Positions 17,194 through 26,227 of a stretch of 64,000 bases of DNA are shown here, in pieces. A model generated the notes under the pieces. That model had not been told where the DNA came from. It searched no databases and worked only from the letters and a program-made list of their open reading frames with translations. The stretch lies in contig NZ_PJIO01000003.1 of the NCBI RefSeq assembly GCF_002929305.1, positions 186,001-250,000 of the forward strand. Direction: 5' to 3'. Each line of letters opens with the position of its first letter. Within the stretch, counting starts at the first letter, position 1. Both the position numbers and the translations under genes were made by a program. This DNA comes from Arthrobacter sp. GMC3. Lineage in GTDB: Bacteria > Actinomycetota > Actinomycetes > Actinomycetales > Micrococcaceae.

Positions 17194-17229
17194 TCTCTTG
17201 GTCGTGGGTTCGATTCCCGCCCGGGGCAC
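17194..17229 (+). repeat. Right attachment site (attR), copy of tRNA-Arg 3' end
   Basis: 36 bp identical to 9530-9565 except one T-loop base; the sequence here has the canonical TTCGATT. The adjoining DNA does not complete a second tRNA, so only the 3' portion is present. It marks the right boundary of the island. Confidence 0.85.
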
Positions 17230-17311
17230 AACTTGGCCCGACCTGCGGATATACCTCGAAAGTCTAAAACTACGGGGATTGGGATTGCCGCAACTCATCT
17301 TTCACTCATCT

Positions 17312-17432
17312 AATTCAACAGACTTTTCCTGAGTTTCTGGTCATCTTTTTCAGCACGTGACGCTCATCATTTTCAGCGTTCAGTCGCAAAAAGTGGCTAG
17401 ATTCCGCGGATATTACATTCCCGAATGCGGCC
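17312..17432. repeat. Diverged ~120-bp direct repeat, left copy
   Basis: Aligns by eye with 21241-21363 at roughly 75-80% identity in the same orientation; shared blocks include TTCTGGTCATCT, CGCTCATCATT, CAGCGTTCA and CCCGAATG. Together the copies flank the transporter/aminopeptidase pair. They look like remnants of one mobile-element end; the family was not identified. Confidence 0.6.
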
Positions 17433-17783
17433 AGCAGTTGCGCGCAACAATTGGCCTTTCGATCGCCGCAAACACAGGCCTGACAGCGGCGTGAGCAAGC
17501 AATTGAGCGAGTCTTCCGTCATTTCAAGCGCATTGCCTGAACCGTAAGAAGAACGGCCACCAAAATACGCGTTCGCCATCGTGGGTCAACAGATCCTGGA
17601 CGCGCATCAGCCAGTCGCGAGGATTTTGGAATCGAGGCCCGCACCGTTTCGCTTGCTCGTGTTACAAATCAACTCATCCCCTTGTATTTGCCTTGGCGCC
17701 CTCTTAGGCTGTGCATGAAAAGGCCCGAATCGACCAAGTGTCGTCAGTTCCGATGGCACCTCCACCATGTTCAGGAGTCTTCC
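17433..17783. other. Upstream region of transporter, no gene seen
   Basis: About 350 bp of low-complexity-free sequence without a supported gene. The last ~100 nt are open in the transporter frame but lack family character. It probably carries the promoter of the transporter operon. Confidence 0.5.
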
Positions 17784-19460
17784 GTGTCATCAGATGGGGC
17801 AAGTAGCGAGGCAAAAGCATCAGGTACTATCCGAGGTAACGAATCCGGTCGGTTCCTGAATTCCATTGAACGGTTGGGAAACAGGATTCCAAACCCCACC
17901 ATCATGTTTGTGTACCTGATTGCACTTGTGGCAGTTCTGTCGGCGATCCTGTCGTGGGCCAATGTCAAAGTATCTGACAAAGTCATGACCCCGGTGCCGA
18001 CCCAACAGCTCCAACACCTCAACGACGCCTTGGGCGGGACCCTGGTGCCGTTCGACACGGCAACTGGCATGCCTGTGACGCTGCCGGACTATACCGTCAG
18101 CGAGCAGACTTTCGCCGTTAAGAACCTGCTCTCAGGTGACGGCCTTCAGGTCTTCTTCTCCTCATTCGTGGACAACTTCGCAGCGTTCAGCGTCGTTGCT
18201 GTGGTGCTGGTCGCCATGGCTGGTGTCGGCGTCGCCGAACATGCAGGCCTCATGGCGGCACTGATTCGAAAGATAGTGAAGGTGGCCCCGCGCTGGTCGC
18301 TCGCCTTTATTTTGATCTTCGTCGGTGTGCTTTCCTCCGTGGCATCCGATGCCGGGTACTTGATCTTGATCCCGCTCTCCGCGGCTGCGTTCCTCTCCGT
18401 TGGGCGGCACCCACTGGCCGGCATGGCGGCCGCATTTGCAGGTGTAGGCGCCATTTTCGGGGTCAACATATTGATCACGCCTTCGGACTCAATGATTACC
18501 GAGATTACCAATGAAGCCCTCGGCAACATTGGGGCCGCGCCTCTCTCTGTTACCGCGAACTTCTACTTCAGCATCGTCTCCTCGATAGTCCTGACTCTGG
18601 TGGCCGTTCTCGTCACCGTCAAGATTGTTGAGCCCCGACTGGGCAAGTACGAACTGGCCGATCCTCTTGCCGCTAATGCCGAAGAAGAAGTTGATGCGAA
18701 CGCGGAAGCTCGCGGACTGAAGTTCGCGCTCTGGGCCCTCGTCGCCGTCGTCGTCGGCGTGCTGGCCATCTCGCTGCCCCCAGGTGCTCCGCTGCGTGAC
18801 ACCGCAACCGGGGAACTCATCGGGGCGACGCCGTTCATGGCGAGCCTGATCTTTATCATCTCCCTGGCGTTCCTGATTTGCGGCATCTTCTACGGCCTGG
18901 GCGCGAAGACCCTGCGTGGCGGCGACGAAGTGGTGGGGGCGATCGCGAAGACATTCGGCAGCCTCGGCGGGCTGCTCATCATGTTCTTGATGATCTCCCA
19001 GTTCATCGCCCTGTTCAACTGGACCAACCTGCCTACGGTTGCCGCCGTCGAAGCTGCCCATCTACTCGAACGGGCCAGCATCCCGGCCGTCTTGCTGCTC
19101 ATCGCCTTTGTCTTGGTGATTTTCGTGCTGGACATCATCCTTCCCGGTCTGGTTCCAAAATGGGCGATTTTTGCCCCAATATTCCTCCCCATTTTCGCCT
19201 CGCTCAACGTCGCCCCCCAAACGCTACTGGCCGCCTACCGGGTGGGCGACTCCCCCATGAACGTCCTGACCCCGCTGATGGTCTATATGCCCTTCATCGT
19301 CACGATTGCCCAACGTTACAAGAAGGACGCCGGAATCGGCACAGTTATTGCCCTGATGGTCCCCTACACAATGTGGATCCTGATTGCATGGGTCGTCCTC
19401 TTCGCCGCCTGGTTCCTGCTGGGCATACCTTGGGGTCCCGGCGCCCCGGTGAACATGTAA
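17784..19460 (+). CDS. AbgT-family transporter
   Basis: 558 residues from GTG 17784 (AGGAG about 7 nt upstream). Around 11-13 hydrophobic segments are visible. Family marks include ERLGNRIPNPTIMFVYLI near residue 35-50, VGVAEHAGLMAALIRK, VGVLSSVASDAGYLILIPL and SPMNVLTPLMVYMPFIV. AbgT proteins import p-aminobenzoyl-glutamate in E. coli or export sulfonamides in others. The M17 aminopeptidase gene 36 nt downstream suggests this one brings in a small peptide or amide for hydrolysis. The substrate is inferred from context only. Confidence 0.87.
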   Translation: MSSDGASSEAKASGTIRGNESGRFLNSIERLGNRIPNPTIMFVYLIALVAVLSAILSWANVKVSDKVMTPVPTQQLQHLNDALGGTLVPFDTATGMPVTLPDYTVSEQTFAVKNLLSGDGLQVFFSSFVDNFAAFSVVAVVLVAMAGVGVAEHAGLMAALIRKIVKVAPRWSLAFILIFVGVLSSVASDAGYLILIPLSAAAFLSVGRHPLAGMAAAFAGVGAIFGVNILITPSDSMITEITNEALGNIGAAPLSVTANFYFSIVSSIVLTLVAVLVTVKIVEPRLGKYELADPLAANAEEEVDANAEARGLKFALWALVAVVVGVLAISLPPGAPLRDTATGELIGATPFMASLIFIISLAFLICGIFYGLGAKTLRGGDEVVGAIAKTFGSLGGLLIMFLMISQFIALFNWTNLPTVAAVEAAHLLERASIPAVLLLIAFVLVIFVLDIILPGLVPKWAIFAPIFLPIFASLNVAPQTLLAAYRVGDSPMNVLTPLMVYMPFIVTIAQRYKKDAGIGTVIALMVPYTMWILIAWVVLFAAWFLLGIPWGPGAPVNM

Positions 19461-19496
19461 GACAACACCACGGATCCTGAGAAAGGCCTGCCAACG

Positions 19497-20990
19497 ATGA
19501 ACACCACGGACGCCGTCATCCCCTCCCACACCGCCCCTTTTACCGTGCATGTTGTCACCGGTGACACCCCAGATGTCGATGCCATTGGAATTCCCGTGTC
19601 CATCGACGGACAGGCCCCGAAGGTTCTCGGCGTCGACACCGATGCGCTTACCCGCGCCGGTTTCAACGCCAAGATCGGTGCTGCGCTAACCGTCCCCGCT
19701 AGTCCAGTCACACTTGTTGCCATCGGCATAGGCAAAACCGGTTCCCTGGACATCACAGGCGCCCGCGACGCTGCGGCTGCCTTCGCAAGCGCAACTGGCA
19801 ATGCGCGGCGCCTGGCGATTTTCCTCAAGGATCTTTCAAACCTCGACGTCGGTGCCGCGGCCGCCGCCGTCGTCGAGGGCGTTCTCCTGGCGCGCTACCA
19901 CTTTGACCTGCGAACCACACCAGCACTCAGCGTCAGGGTCGAGGAACTTGCGCTCGTCGTCAACGAGGCGGATTTGGCCGACGCACGAGGTGGCGCCGAG
20001 CGCGGACGCGTAACGGCACTCGCAACCATGCTCGCCCGAGACCTCGCCACTAGCCCGGCTGGGATGCTCACCGCAACGCGGATGGCAGAGGTTGCCGTGT
20101 CCCTCGGAGCGGAATTCGGCTTCGATGTTGAAGTGTTCGACAAGGATGCACTCGGAGAACTTGGCTGCGGAGGGTTGCTGGGTGTCAACAAAGGGTCGGT
20201 GGAGCCACCGCGCATGATCGTGCTGCACTACCGCCCAAACGGCACCCCTACAGGGCACCTCGCTCTGGTGGGAAAAGGCGTCATGTACGACTCCGGAGGC
20301 ATCAGCCTCAAACCCGGGGACCTCTCGCACTCCCAGATGAAAAACGACATGACAGGCGCGGCAGACATTCTAGGAGCGATGACGACACTTGCCCAGCTTG
20401 GCTGCACCGCCGAGGTTACCGGATACCTGATGTGCACCGACAACATGCCATCGGGTTCGGCCATGCAATTGGGTGATGTGCTCATCACCCGTGGCGGAAA
20501 GACCGTCGAGGTGCTTAACACCGACGCCGAGGGCCGCCTGGTCATGTCCGACGCGCTCGTACTGGCTGTAGAAGCTGGCGCGGACGCGATCGTCGATATT
20601 GCAACCCTCACCGGAGCCTGCCTACGCACCTTCGGCACAGAAATCGCCGGACTGATGGGCAACAACGAGAGCATGCTTGCACAGGTTGAGGCAGCATCAA
20701 AAGCAACGGATGAACCAGTGTGGAGGCTGCCGTTGCCACCGCGCCTGCGCGCCGAGCTCGACTCGGACATTGCCGACATCAAAAACATCGGCGGCGTCAA
20801 TGCTGGCTCGATCACCGCCGGACTTTTCCTGCAGGAATTTGTAGCTGGAACACCCTGGGCACACATAGACATCGCCGGCACAGCACAAGCCCCGGCAACG
20901 AGCCGGTGGATCCCCCGCGGACCCACAGCATTCGGCACACGACTGCTGGCCGAACTGGCACTGCAGTTTGAATCCCCTGGAGTCAACTAG
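19497..20990 (+). CDS. pepA: M17 leucyl-type aminopeptidase
   Basis: 497 residues. The M17 signature NTDAEGRL is at 341-348. Metal and catalytic residues are in place: VGKGVMYDSGGISLKP gives Lys260, Asp265 and Lys272, and KNDMTGAAD gives Asp284. M17 enzymes are hexameric two-metal cytosolic peptidases that release N-terminal residues. The N-terminal macro-like domain (residues 1-170) is poorly conserved, as usual. Its place just after the transporter suggests it cleaves the imported compound; most actinobacteria also have a housekeeping PepA elsewhere. ATG 19497 lies about 14 nt after a GAAAGG-type site. Confidence 0.9.
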   Translation: MNTTDAVIPSHTAPFTVHVVTGDTPDVDAIGIPVSIDGQAPKVLGVDTDALTRAGFNAKIGAALTVPASPVTLVAIGIGKTGSLDITGARDAAAAFASATGNARRLAIFLKDLSNLDVGAAAAAVVEGVLLARYHFDLRTTPALSVRVEELALVVNEADLADARGGAERGRVTALATMLARDLATSPAGMLTATRMAEVAVSLGAEFGFDVEVFDKDALGELGCGGLLGVNKGSVEPPRMIVLHYRPNGTPTGHLALVGKGVMYDSGGISLKPGDLSHSQMKNDMTGAADILGAMTTLAQLGCTAEVTGYLMCTDNMPSGSAMQLGDVLITRGGKTVEVLNTDAEGRLVMSDALVLAVEAGADAIVDIATLTGACLRTFGTEIAGLMGNNESMLAQVEAASKATDEPVWRLPLPPRLRAELDSDIADIKNIGGVNAGSITAGLFLQEFVAGTPWAHIDIAGTAQAPATSRWIPRGPTAFGTRLLAELALQFESPGVN

Positions 20991-21870
20991 GCGGCGGCCC
21001 GGTTCCATCACCCATCCGCAGGGGCTTGCCCGATTACCAGAGGAGCGTTCGACTCGGCAGCATGCATCGGGTTCAACGCTTCCTGCCGTATTGCCCCAGA
21101 CCTCAGCGTGAACTGGTAGCCACGGACGGTGAGCTGAACGCCTCGAGGAGGATCACTGATGACCCTGCTTTTGGAAAACCCGCAGCCGAATCACCGGAGG
21201 ACATCGCAGGCGCACAAGAAGCAGCCATCTTTTGCCCATCAATTTCAGCTGAATTTTCCCGAGGTTCTGGTCATCTCCTTCAGCAAGCGTCGCTCATCAT
21301 TGGCAGCGTTCAATCCCAAAAAGGTGTCTGGATTTCGCCGTTCTCGATTTCCCGAATGAGGCCGTCGAATCAGCGCCCATTCTTTCACTGTAGTAACTCA
21401 GCCAATCGTCCAGAACAGGTGGCTCACTTTTCGACCGTCACCGATACTGCACCTGGGGAAATCACGAAGAAGGAAATCGTCGCGTATGTGTCGGCGAGGA
21501 CCGGTCCGTGCGTGGCCCGGACGTCGGGACCGCCGACGTATGACTACGACACCGGGCTGGGCCTGCCCGTCGAGCTCTGGCCGCTGGTAAACCTTCGTAG
21601 GAACCTGTTCGCACCCACCAAGAAGGTCACCGAATACCGCCTGCGCCGGAAGGGGAAGTCAGTACGAAGCTGCACGCAGCAAGCATCTTGGAGGCGATCA
21701 GGCATTATGGGCCCGGCTCCCGGCAAAATCCCTGGAAACTCCAGGAAGTGTAAACCCTGACTCCAGCTCAGGTCCGCAGTCCTGATGCCCGGACAGCCGG
21801 TGGCCTAGTCCACAGCTCCACCAATCACTGGTGGGCACCCATACTAACTGCGTCCTTGGACAAGGACGGC
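20991..21870. other. Gene-poor region with repeat remnant
   Basis: 880 bp between convergent genes. A plus-strand frame covers most of it, but its composition and peptide are unlike a normal protein. The only recognisable structure is the right repeat copy at 21241-21363. A short stretch at about 21440-21760 (EITKKEIVAYVSARTGP and later RKGKSV) reads like decayed coding sequence, but no family could be assigned. Confidence 0.5.
21241..21363. repeat. Diverged ~120-bp direct repeat, right copy
   Basis: Partner of 17312-17432. The two copies bracket about 3.8 kb carrying the AbgT-family and aminopeptidase genes. Confidence 0.6.
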
Positions 21871-22890
21871 TCAGGCAGTCAGGTTCAAGGCACCAGGCTG
21901 CAGCCTAAACTTCAGCTCCTCGCCGCGCGCCAATCTGGCAGCTTCTTCCACCGTGCTGACAGCCATGCGCTCAAGTTCCGTGCCCAGTGATCCCGCCATG
22001 TGCGGAGTCAACAGGACGTTGGGGTGGGTGTACAGCGCCGAGTCGGCCGGCAGCTCCCATGGAGTGGTGACATCCAAAGCGGCGTAGAGGTCCCCCCGTT
22101 CAATGCGACGAAGCAGTGCGTCCTGGTCGACAAGCTCACCCCTTGCGGTGTTGATAAACGTTGCGCCAGGGCGGAAACTATCAATGAGCTGCGCATCAAT
22201 CATGTTTTTCGTTGAAGGCAGGGATGGTGCGTGCAGGCTGATGACATCCGAGGTGGCGGCAAGCTCCGCCAGAGTCAGCTTGGAAACTCCCAGCTCTGCA
22301 GCTTCGGCCTCCGACAGGTAGGGGTCGGCCACCACCACATCCAGTTCAAAGGGCTGAAGCAGGCGGATCACGTGCCGGCCGATCTTGGAGGCCCCGATAA
22401 TACCCACACGTTTGCGGTAGTTACCCATGTCGGGGAATTCCAGCTGGGCGTCAACCAGAGATTTGCGGGCGCGCAAGAGGCTGGCAACCTGCAGCACACG
22501 CTTGTTGGCCAGCAGAATCATGGCCAGCGTGTATTCGGCGACGGGAATGGAGTTGGCTTGGGCTGCAGTGCTGACCTGGATGCCACGTTCCCAACATGCG
22601 GGGCCAACGTGATCTCTTACAGTGCCAGCCGAGTGCAGGATATAGCGCAGCCGTGGCGCTGCGGCAAGGACAGCCTCGTCGATCATGGCGCAGCCCCAGC
22701 CTGTGATGAGCGCGTCAGCTTGCGCCAGGATGGCACGCGACTCTTGACTGTGAAACTCCTCCAAAGGCGCAAGGCGCAGCAGCTCAACATGGCCAGCCAA
22801 GGCGTCAAGCATGGCTGGCGGAAAGATGAGGTCTGCCGTCACACGCGGCATGGCCAGAGCAACCTTCAAGGGTTCACTGCGAGAGCTCAC
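21871..22890 (-). CDS. D-2-hydroxyacid dehydrogenase (NAD-dependent)
   Basis: 339 residues from GTG 22890, which overlaps the permease stop by 4 nt (GTGA). The Rossmann motif is VGIIGASKIGRHVIRLL (one Gly replaced by Ser within GxGxxG), the Asp for NAD lies in VVVADPYLS, and catalytic residues are in FINTARGELVDQDAL (Arg), LYAALDVTTPWELP (Glu/Asp) and LLTPHMAGS (His). The family reduces 2-keto acids or oxidises 2-hydroxy acids. Being the last gene of a sugar ABC operon, it probably acts on a sugar acid derived from the imported substrate. A longer reading frame to 23517 is a shadow of the permease gene. Confidence 0.83.
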   Translation of the reverse strand: MSSRSEPLKVALAMPRVTADLIFPPAMLDALAGHVELLRLAPLEEFHSQESRAILAQADALITGWGCAMIDEAVLAAAPRLRYILHSAGTVRDHVGPACWERGIQVSTAAQANSIPVAEYTLAMILLANKRVLQVASLLRARKSLVDAQLEFPDMGNYRKRVGIIGASKIGRHVIRLLQPFELDVVVADPYLSEAEAAELGVSKLTLAELAATSDVISLHAPSLPSTKNMIDAQLIDSFRPGATFINTARGELVDQDALLRRIERGDLYAALDVTTPWELPADSALYTHPNVLLTPHMAGSLGTELERMAVSTVEEAARLARGEELKFRLQPGALNLTA

Positions 22891-23795
22891 TTGACACTTC
22901 CTGCCGTCATACCCGACTTCCAGAACCGCTGCAACATGATGAACGCCGCCAGCAACGGCACGATCGAAAGCATGGAGCCCGTAATGACCATGGGGACAAA
23001 ATCGGGCAGAGGCACAGCATAGCCCTGCCAGATGGAAATGCCCACACTTACGGGCATGAGCTGCTGGTTCTGAAGCATGACCAGGGGCAGCATGAAGTTG
23101 TTCCACACCCCAACAAACTGGAACAAGCCAATGGTGACGAACCCGGGCATGATCATGGGCAGGCCGATGGAAAAGAAGGTACGGACGGGACCGGCACCAT
23201 CCACGCGCGCGGCCTCGAGGGTCTCGTTGGGGATATATCCGGCGCTGTAGACACGGGCCAGATAAACGCCGAACGGGTTGCACATGACGGGGATCAAGAT
23301 AGCCCACATGGTGTTGGTGAGCCCAACCTGAGATGCGAGCATATACATGGGCAGCACCGTGGCGGTGTTGGGGATGAGTACTCCCACCAGGACCACGCCA
23401 AACAGGGAGTCCTTCCAGCGAAACTGAAACTTGTCGAAGGCGTAGCCAGCCATGACGGCGATCAGCCCTCCCACGACGGCGCCAAATCCGGCGTAAATCA
23501 CCGAGTTGGCCATCCAACGGAAGAACACGCCTCCGTCTTGCTTTGCAACGTTGACGATGTTGTCCACCAACGAGAAGTCGCCAAAGGAGAAGGCGCTAGT
23601 GCCGTAAAGGTCGGCGGTGTTCTTGGTTGAGGCAAAAACCAGCCACAGGACCGGAACCACCATGTAGGCAGACCCAAGAATCAGCAGACCATTAACGGTG
23701 AACTTGCTGGCAAACCCGCCGTCGCGCTTGGACGCGCGCTTGCCGTTGGATTCTATGCGTGGCGACTCGGGACGGGTCAGGGTTTGGGTGCTCAT
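22887..23795 (-). CDS. Sugar ABC transporter permease (MalG type)
   Basis: 302 residues with six membrane segments after a basic N-terminus. The EAA loop that contacts the ATPase reads ETLEAARVDGAGPVRTFF, and the C-terminal FWKSGMTAGSVK is characteristic of MalG-type permeases. ATG 23795 overlaps the stop of the upstream permease by 4 nt. It works with the MalF-type partner and the binding protein; no ATPase gene is present, so a shared ATPase elsewhere is implied. Confidence 0.9.
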   Translation of the reverse strand: MSTQTLTRPESPRIESNGKRASKRDGGFASKFTVNGLLILGSAYMVVPVLWLVFASTKNTADLYGTSAFSFGDFSLVDNIVNVAKQDGGVFFRWMANSVIYAGFGAVVGGLIAVMAGYAFDKFQFRWKDSLFGVVLVGVLIPNTATVLPMYMLASQVGLTNTMWAILIPVMCNPFGVYLARVYSAGYIPNETLEAARVDGAGPVRTFFSIGLPMIMPGFVTIGLFQFVGVWNNFMLPLVMLQNQQLMPVSVGISIWQGYAVPLPDFVPMVITGSMLSIVPLLAAFIMLQRFWKSGMTAGSVK

Positions 23796-24721
23796 GATTT
23801 GTCCGCCTTGTTGCTGAAGCGAGTGACGATGAAGGAGAGAACGGCTGCCAGCAGAGCGATGATGATGGAGGCCGCCGCGGCCTGGTTGAGATTGTGCCGG
23901 TTGAATGCGGCGTCGTAGGCCCACATATTTGGTACCCATGTGCTCGTGATGGAATTTGTGGCCTTGGCAATAATGGTGGGTTCCGTAAACAGCTGCAACG
24001 TGCCAATGATGGTAAACAACATGATTACGCTCAACGCCGGCAGAATCAGCGGCAACTTGATGTTCAGGGAGAGGCGGGCCTCCCCCGCACCGTCCACGCG
24101 GGCTGCCTCGAGAATTTCCTTGGGCACGGCCTGCAGGGCGGTAAAGAGGATGATGACGTTGTAGCCCGTCCATTCCCAGACAGCTATGTTCACCACCGAG
24201 GGCAGAATCAAATGGGCGTCAAGAAAATTCAGCTGGATGCCGCCGCTGGCCAACACCTGAACCAAGGGGCTGATGCCTGGTGTGTAAAGGTAGGCCCAAA
24301 TGAGCGCGGCAATCACGCCGGGGACGGCATGCGGCAAGAAAACAAGTAGCTGGAACAGCTTCTTGGCGCGGGCAACGCCAGCGTCCAGCAGCAGTGCAAA
24401 AACGACGGCGCCACCCACCATGAGCGGGATGTACATTGCGCAATACATCAGCAGCCGCACCAATCCGCTGACAAAAGTTTCTGACTGGAGGACCTGAACG
24501 TAGTTTTCCAGTCCCACAAACTTGGTAACGGATGCACCGAAACCGAGGCCTGATTTCTGTTCCGAAAAGAAGCTCAGCCAAATGGAGTAGACCACCGGGG
24601 CGACCATGGCCACAGCGAAAACGGCGAAAAATGGGGTGAGAAAGAGGGCTGCGGATCTGCCGCTATTTCCTGTGGCGGTGCGCTTCTTGGGCGCCATGGA
24701 TGTGTGAGCCTTGATGGCCAT
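23792..24721 (-). CDS. Sugar ABC transporter permease (MalF type)
   Basis: 309 residues, six predicted membrane segments. The EAA loop is LEAARVDGAGEARLSLNIKLP. SIWLSFF near the N-terminus and the late segment VPNMWAYDAAFNRHNLNQAA are typical of MalF-type subunits without the large periplasmic loop. It lies between the hairpin after the binding-protein gene and the MalG-type gene. Confidence 0.9.
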   Translation of the reverse strand: MAIKAHTSMAPKKRTATGNSGRSAALFLTPFFAVFAVAMVAPVVYSIWLSFFSEQKSGLGFGASVTKFVGLENYVQVLQSETFVSGLVRLLMYCAMYIPLMVGGAVVFALLLDAGVARAKKLFQLLVFLPHAVPGVIAALIWAYLYTPGISPLVQVLASGGIQLNFLDAHLILPSVVNIAVWEWTGYNVIILFTALQAVPKEILEAARVDGAGEARLSLNIKLPLILPALSVIMLFTIIGTLQLFTEPTIIAKATNSITSTWVPNMWAYDAAFNRHNLNQAAAASIIIALLAAVLSFIVTRFSNKADKS

Positions 24722-24741
24722 TGGTTGCTCTCCTAGCTGGA

Positions 24742-24772
24742 GCGGGCCGCCTCCGTGGTGAAGGCGGCCCGC
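24742..24772 (-). terminator. Intercistronic hairpin after binding-protein gene
   Basis: 11-bp arms GCGGGCCGCCT (24742-24752) and AGGCGGCCCGC (24762-24772). It sits between the binding protein and the first permease in the same operon, where such hairpins usually give partial termination or mRNA protection and so more binding protein than permease. Confidence 0.65.
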
Positions 24773-24779
24773 CGAATAA

Positions 24780-26093
24780 CTACTGGGTGACGGATAGGCC
24801 AGTCTGCTTCAGGCCCTCAACGGTGGCCTTTTGGGCCGAATCTAGTGCGGCACCGATGGTGGAGCTGGTGCTCAACTTGCCGAACGCGTCCTTGATGGCC
24901 GTATTGGTGATCTCCCAGTTCGGGCCCCACTGCCAGCCCGGTGTGATGACCTTGTAGGCAGCCTCAAATACGGCGTAGATATCGTTGCCGAAGAAGCTGG
25001 CGTCATAGGCCTTCTGTGCCGTTGCGGTCAAGCCTGGGAAAGCAAGGAAGGCCGAGCCGGTGTTCCCACGAGCGGCGACAGCTGCCTGGTCCGTGGCCAG
25101 GAACTGGATGAACTTCGCGGCGGCTGCCGGGTTCTTGCTGCCCTTGGCGACATTGAAGCTGGAACCTCCATAGAAGGCGCCTGCGGGCGTGCCCCAGTTG
25201 GGGACTTCAGCTGCAATCCAGGCACCCTTTTGGTCGCTGCCCTCAACGCGTTTCTGGATGCCAGTGGCACTCCAGTTTGCACCGAGAACACCGGCCACAT
25301 TGCCCTTGGCCAGGTCCATGCTCCACTCATCGCTGAAGGACTGCTCAACCTTCACGATCTTGGCGTCAATGAGCTTCTGCCAGAAATCTGCAATCTTCTT
25401 GCTGCTGGCGTCGTTGATGCCGACCTTCCAGCTGTCACCGGCGGCACTGAACCACTTGCCGCCCGCCTGCCATGCCAGCGCTGCTGTGACCGTCGGTTCA
25501 TTAGGGTTAAAGCTGGCCAGATAAGTGCCGGGGACTGCTTGCTGCAGCGCCTTGCCAGCGGCCTCAAAGTCGGCCCATGTCTTGGGGACCCCGACGCCGG
25601 CCTTGTCCAGCAGGTCCTTGCGGTACCACATGATCATCGGGGCAGCGTCATAAGGAAGACCGTAGGTCGCTCCGCCGAACTGGACGAGGCCGCGAATCTG
25701 CTCGTAATACTTGTCAACGCTTGCAGCCTTGTCAACCAACTTATCGAGCGGCTCAACCTGTCCGTTGCTAACGAACTGGGGAAGGTTTGCGTACTCAATG
25801 GTCGAGACATCGGGGCCGTTGCCTGCCGTGATGGCTGTGGACAATTTGGCATAGCCGCCGCTGGCGCCGTTGGGCACGGATTCAAAGGTGACCTTGATGT
25901 CGCTCTGGCTGGCGTTGAAAGCTTCCGTCACCTTGTCCATGCCGGCCAAGGAAGACCAGAAGGTGACCTCACCCTTGGGGGCAGCAGCCGGAGCATTGGT
26001 TACTGCCTGATTGTCATCGGTTCCGCAGGCGGTCATGAGAAGACCTGTGCCAAAAAGACCTGCTGCGCCAATAAGTAGGCTGCGACGCTTCAT
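24780..26093 (-). CDS. Sugar-binding lipoprotein of ABC transporter
   Basis: 437 residues from ATG 26093 (AAGGAGA upstream). The signal peptide MKRRSLLIGAAGLFGTGLLM ends in a lipobox with Cys23 (MTACG). GEVTFWSSLAGMDKVTEAFN opens a type 1 extracellular solute-binding fold; YGLPYDAAPMIMWYRKDLLDKAGV is the typical ligand-cleft loop. The ligand is unknown but the operon's regulator and dehydrogenase point to a sugar or sugar acid. It is the first gene after the DeoR/LacI-type regulator gene and faces the same way. Confidence 0.9.
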   Translation of the reverse strand: MKRRSLLIGAAGLFGTGLLMTACGTDDNQAVTNAPAAAPKGEVTFWSSLAGMDKVTEAFNASQSDIKVTFESVPNGASGGYAKLSTAITAGNGPDVSTIEYANLPQFVSNGQVEPLDKLVDKAASVDKYYEQIRGLVQFGGATYGLPYDAAPMIMWYRKDLLDKAGVGVPKTWADFEAAGKALQQAVPGTYLASFNPNEPTVTAALAWQAGGKWFSAAGDSWKVGINDASSKKIADFWQKLIDAKIVKVEQSFSDEWSMDLAKGNVAGVLGANWSATGIQKRVEGSDQKGAWIAAEVPNWGTPAGAFYGGSSFNVAKGSKNPAAAAKFIQFLATDQAAVAARGNTGSAFLAFPGLTATAQKAYDASFFGNDIYAVFEAAYKVITPGWQWGPNWEITNTAIKDAFGKLSTSSTIGAALDSAQKATVEGLKQTGLSVTQ

Positions 26094-26128
26094 CTTGTTC
26101 TCCTTTGAATTCATAGATGCACTGTGCA

Positions 26129-26202
26129 TGTTCATGTGTGCGGGGACACATGCGCTGTATCCATAAAACACTCAAACTTGAACATTTTCAGTGAAATGAA
26201 CA
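26129..26202. promoter_or_regulatory. Three TGAACA elements upstream of the binding-protein gene
   Basis: TGTTCA at 26129-26134 and TGAACA at 26179-26184 and 26197-26202 lie in the 135-bp gap before the ABC operon. The hexamer is the same as the half-site of the palindrome in front of the regulator gene at 27380, so these are likely binding sites of that regulator. Confidence 0.5.
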
Positions 26203-26227
26203 TAAGTAAACAAGGACGGTTAAGGGC

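Larger units (their letters stand above)
9530..17229. mobile_element. Degenerate integrative island at tRNA-Arg, with putative defence cargo
   Basis: About 7.7 kb bounded by the 36-bp tRNA-derived direct repeats. In order it carries a small excisionase, a nonsense-truncated tyrosine integrase, a KAP NTPase, a possible small gene, an OLD-type ATPase/TOPRIM protein, a HigA-like antitoxin and a broken HigB-like toxin. The cargo genes are more AT-rich at third positions and use rarer codons than their neighbours, consistent with transfer. No replication or conjugation genes are seen. With the integrase broken the element is probably fixed in place. Confidence 0.8.

Noticed and set aside
17077..17332. 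Second tRNA-Arg at the right end of the island
   Set aside because: Only the 3' part of the tRNA (36 bp) is present; no acceptor 5' strand, D arm or anticodon arm.
21026..21760. 244-codon plus-strand frame after the aminopeptidase
   Set aside because: Unusual composition, spans the repeat copy, and no protein motif is recognisable; it reads as decayed DNA.
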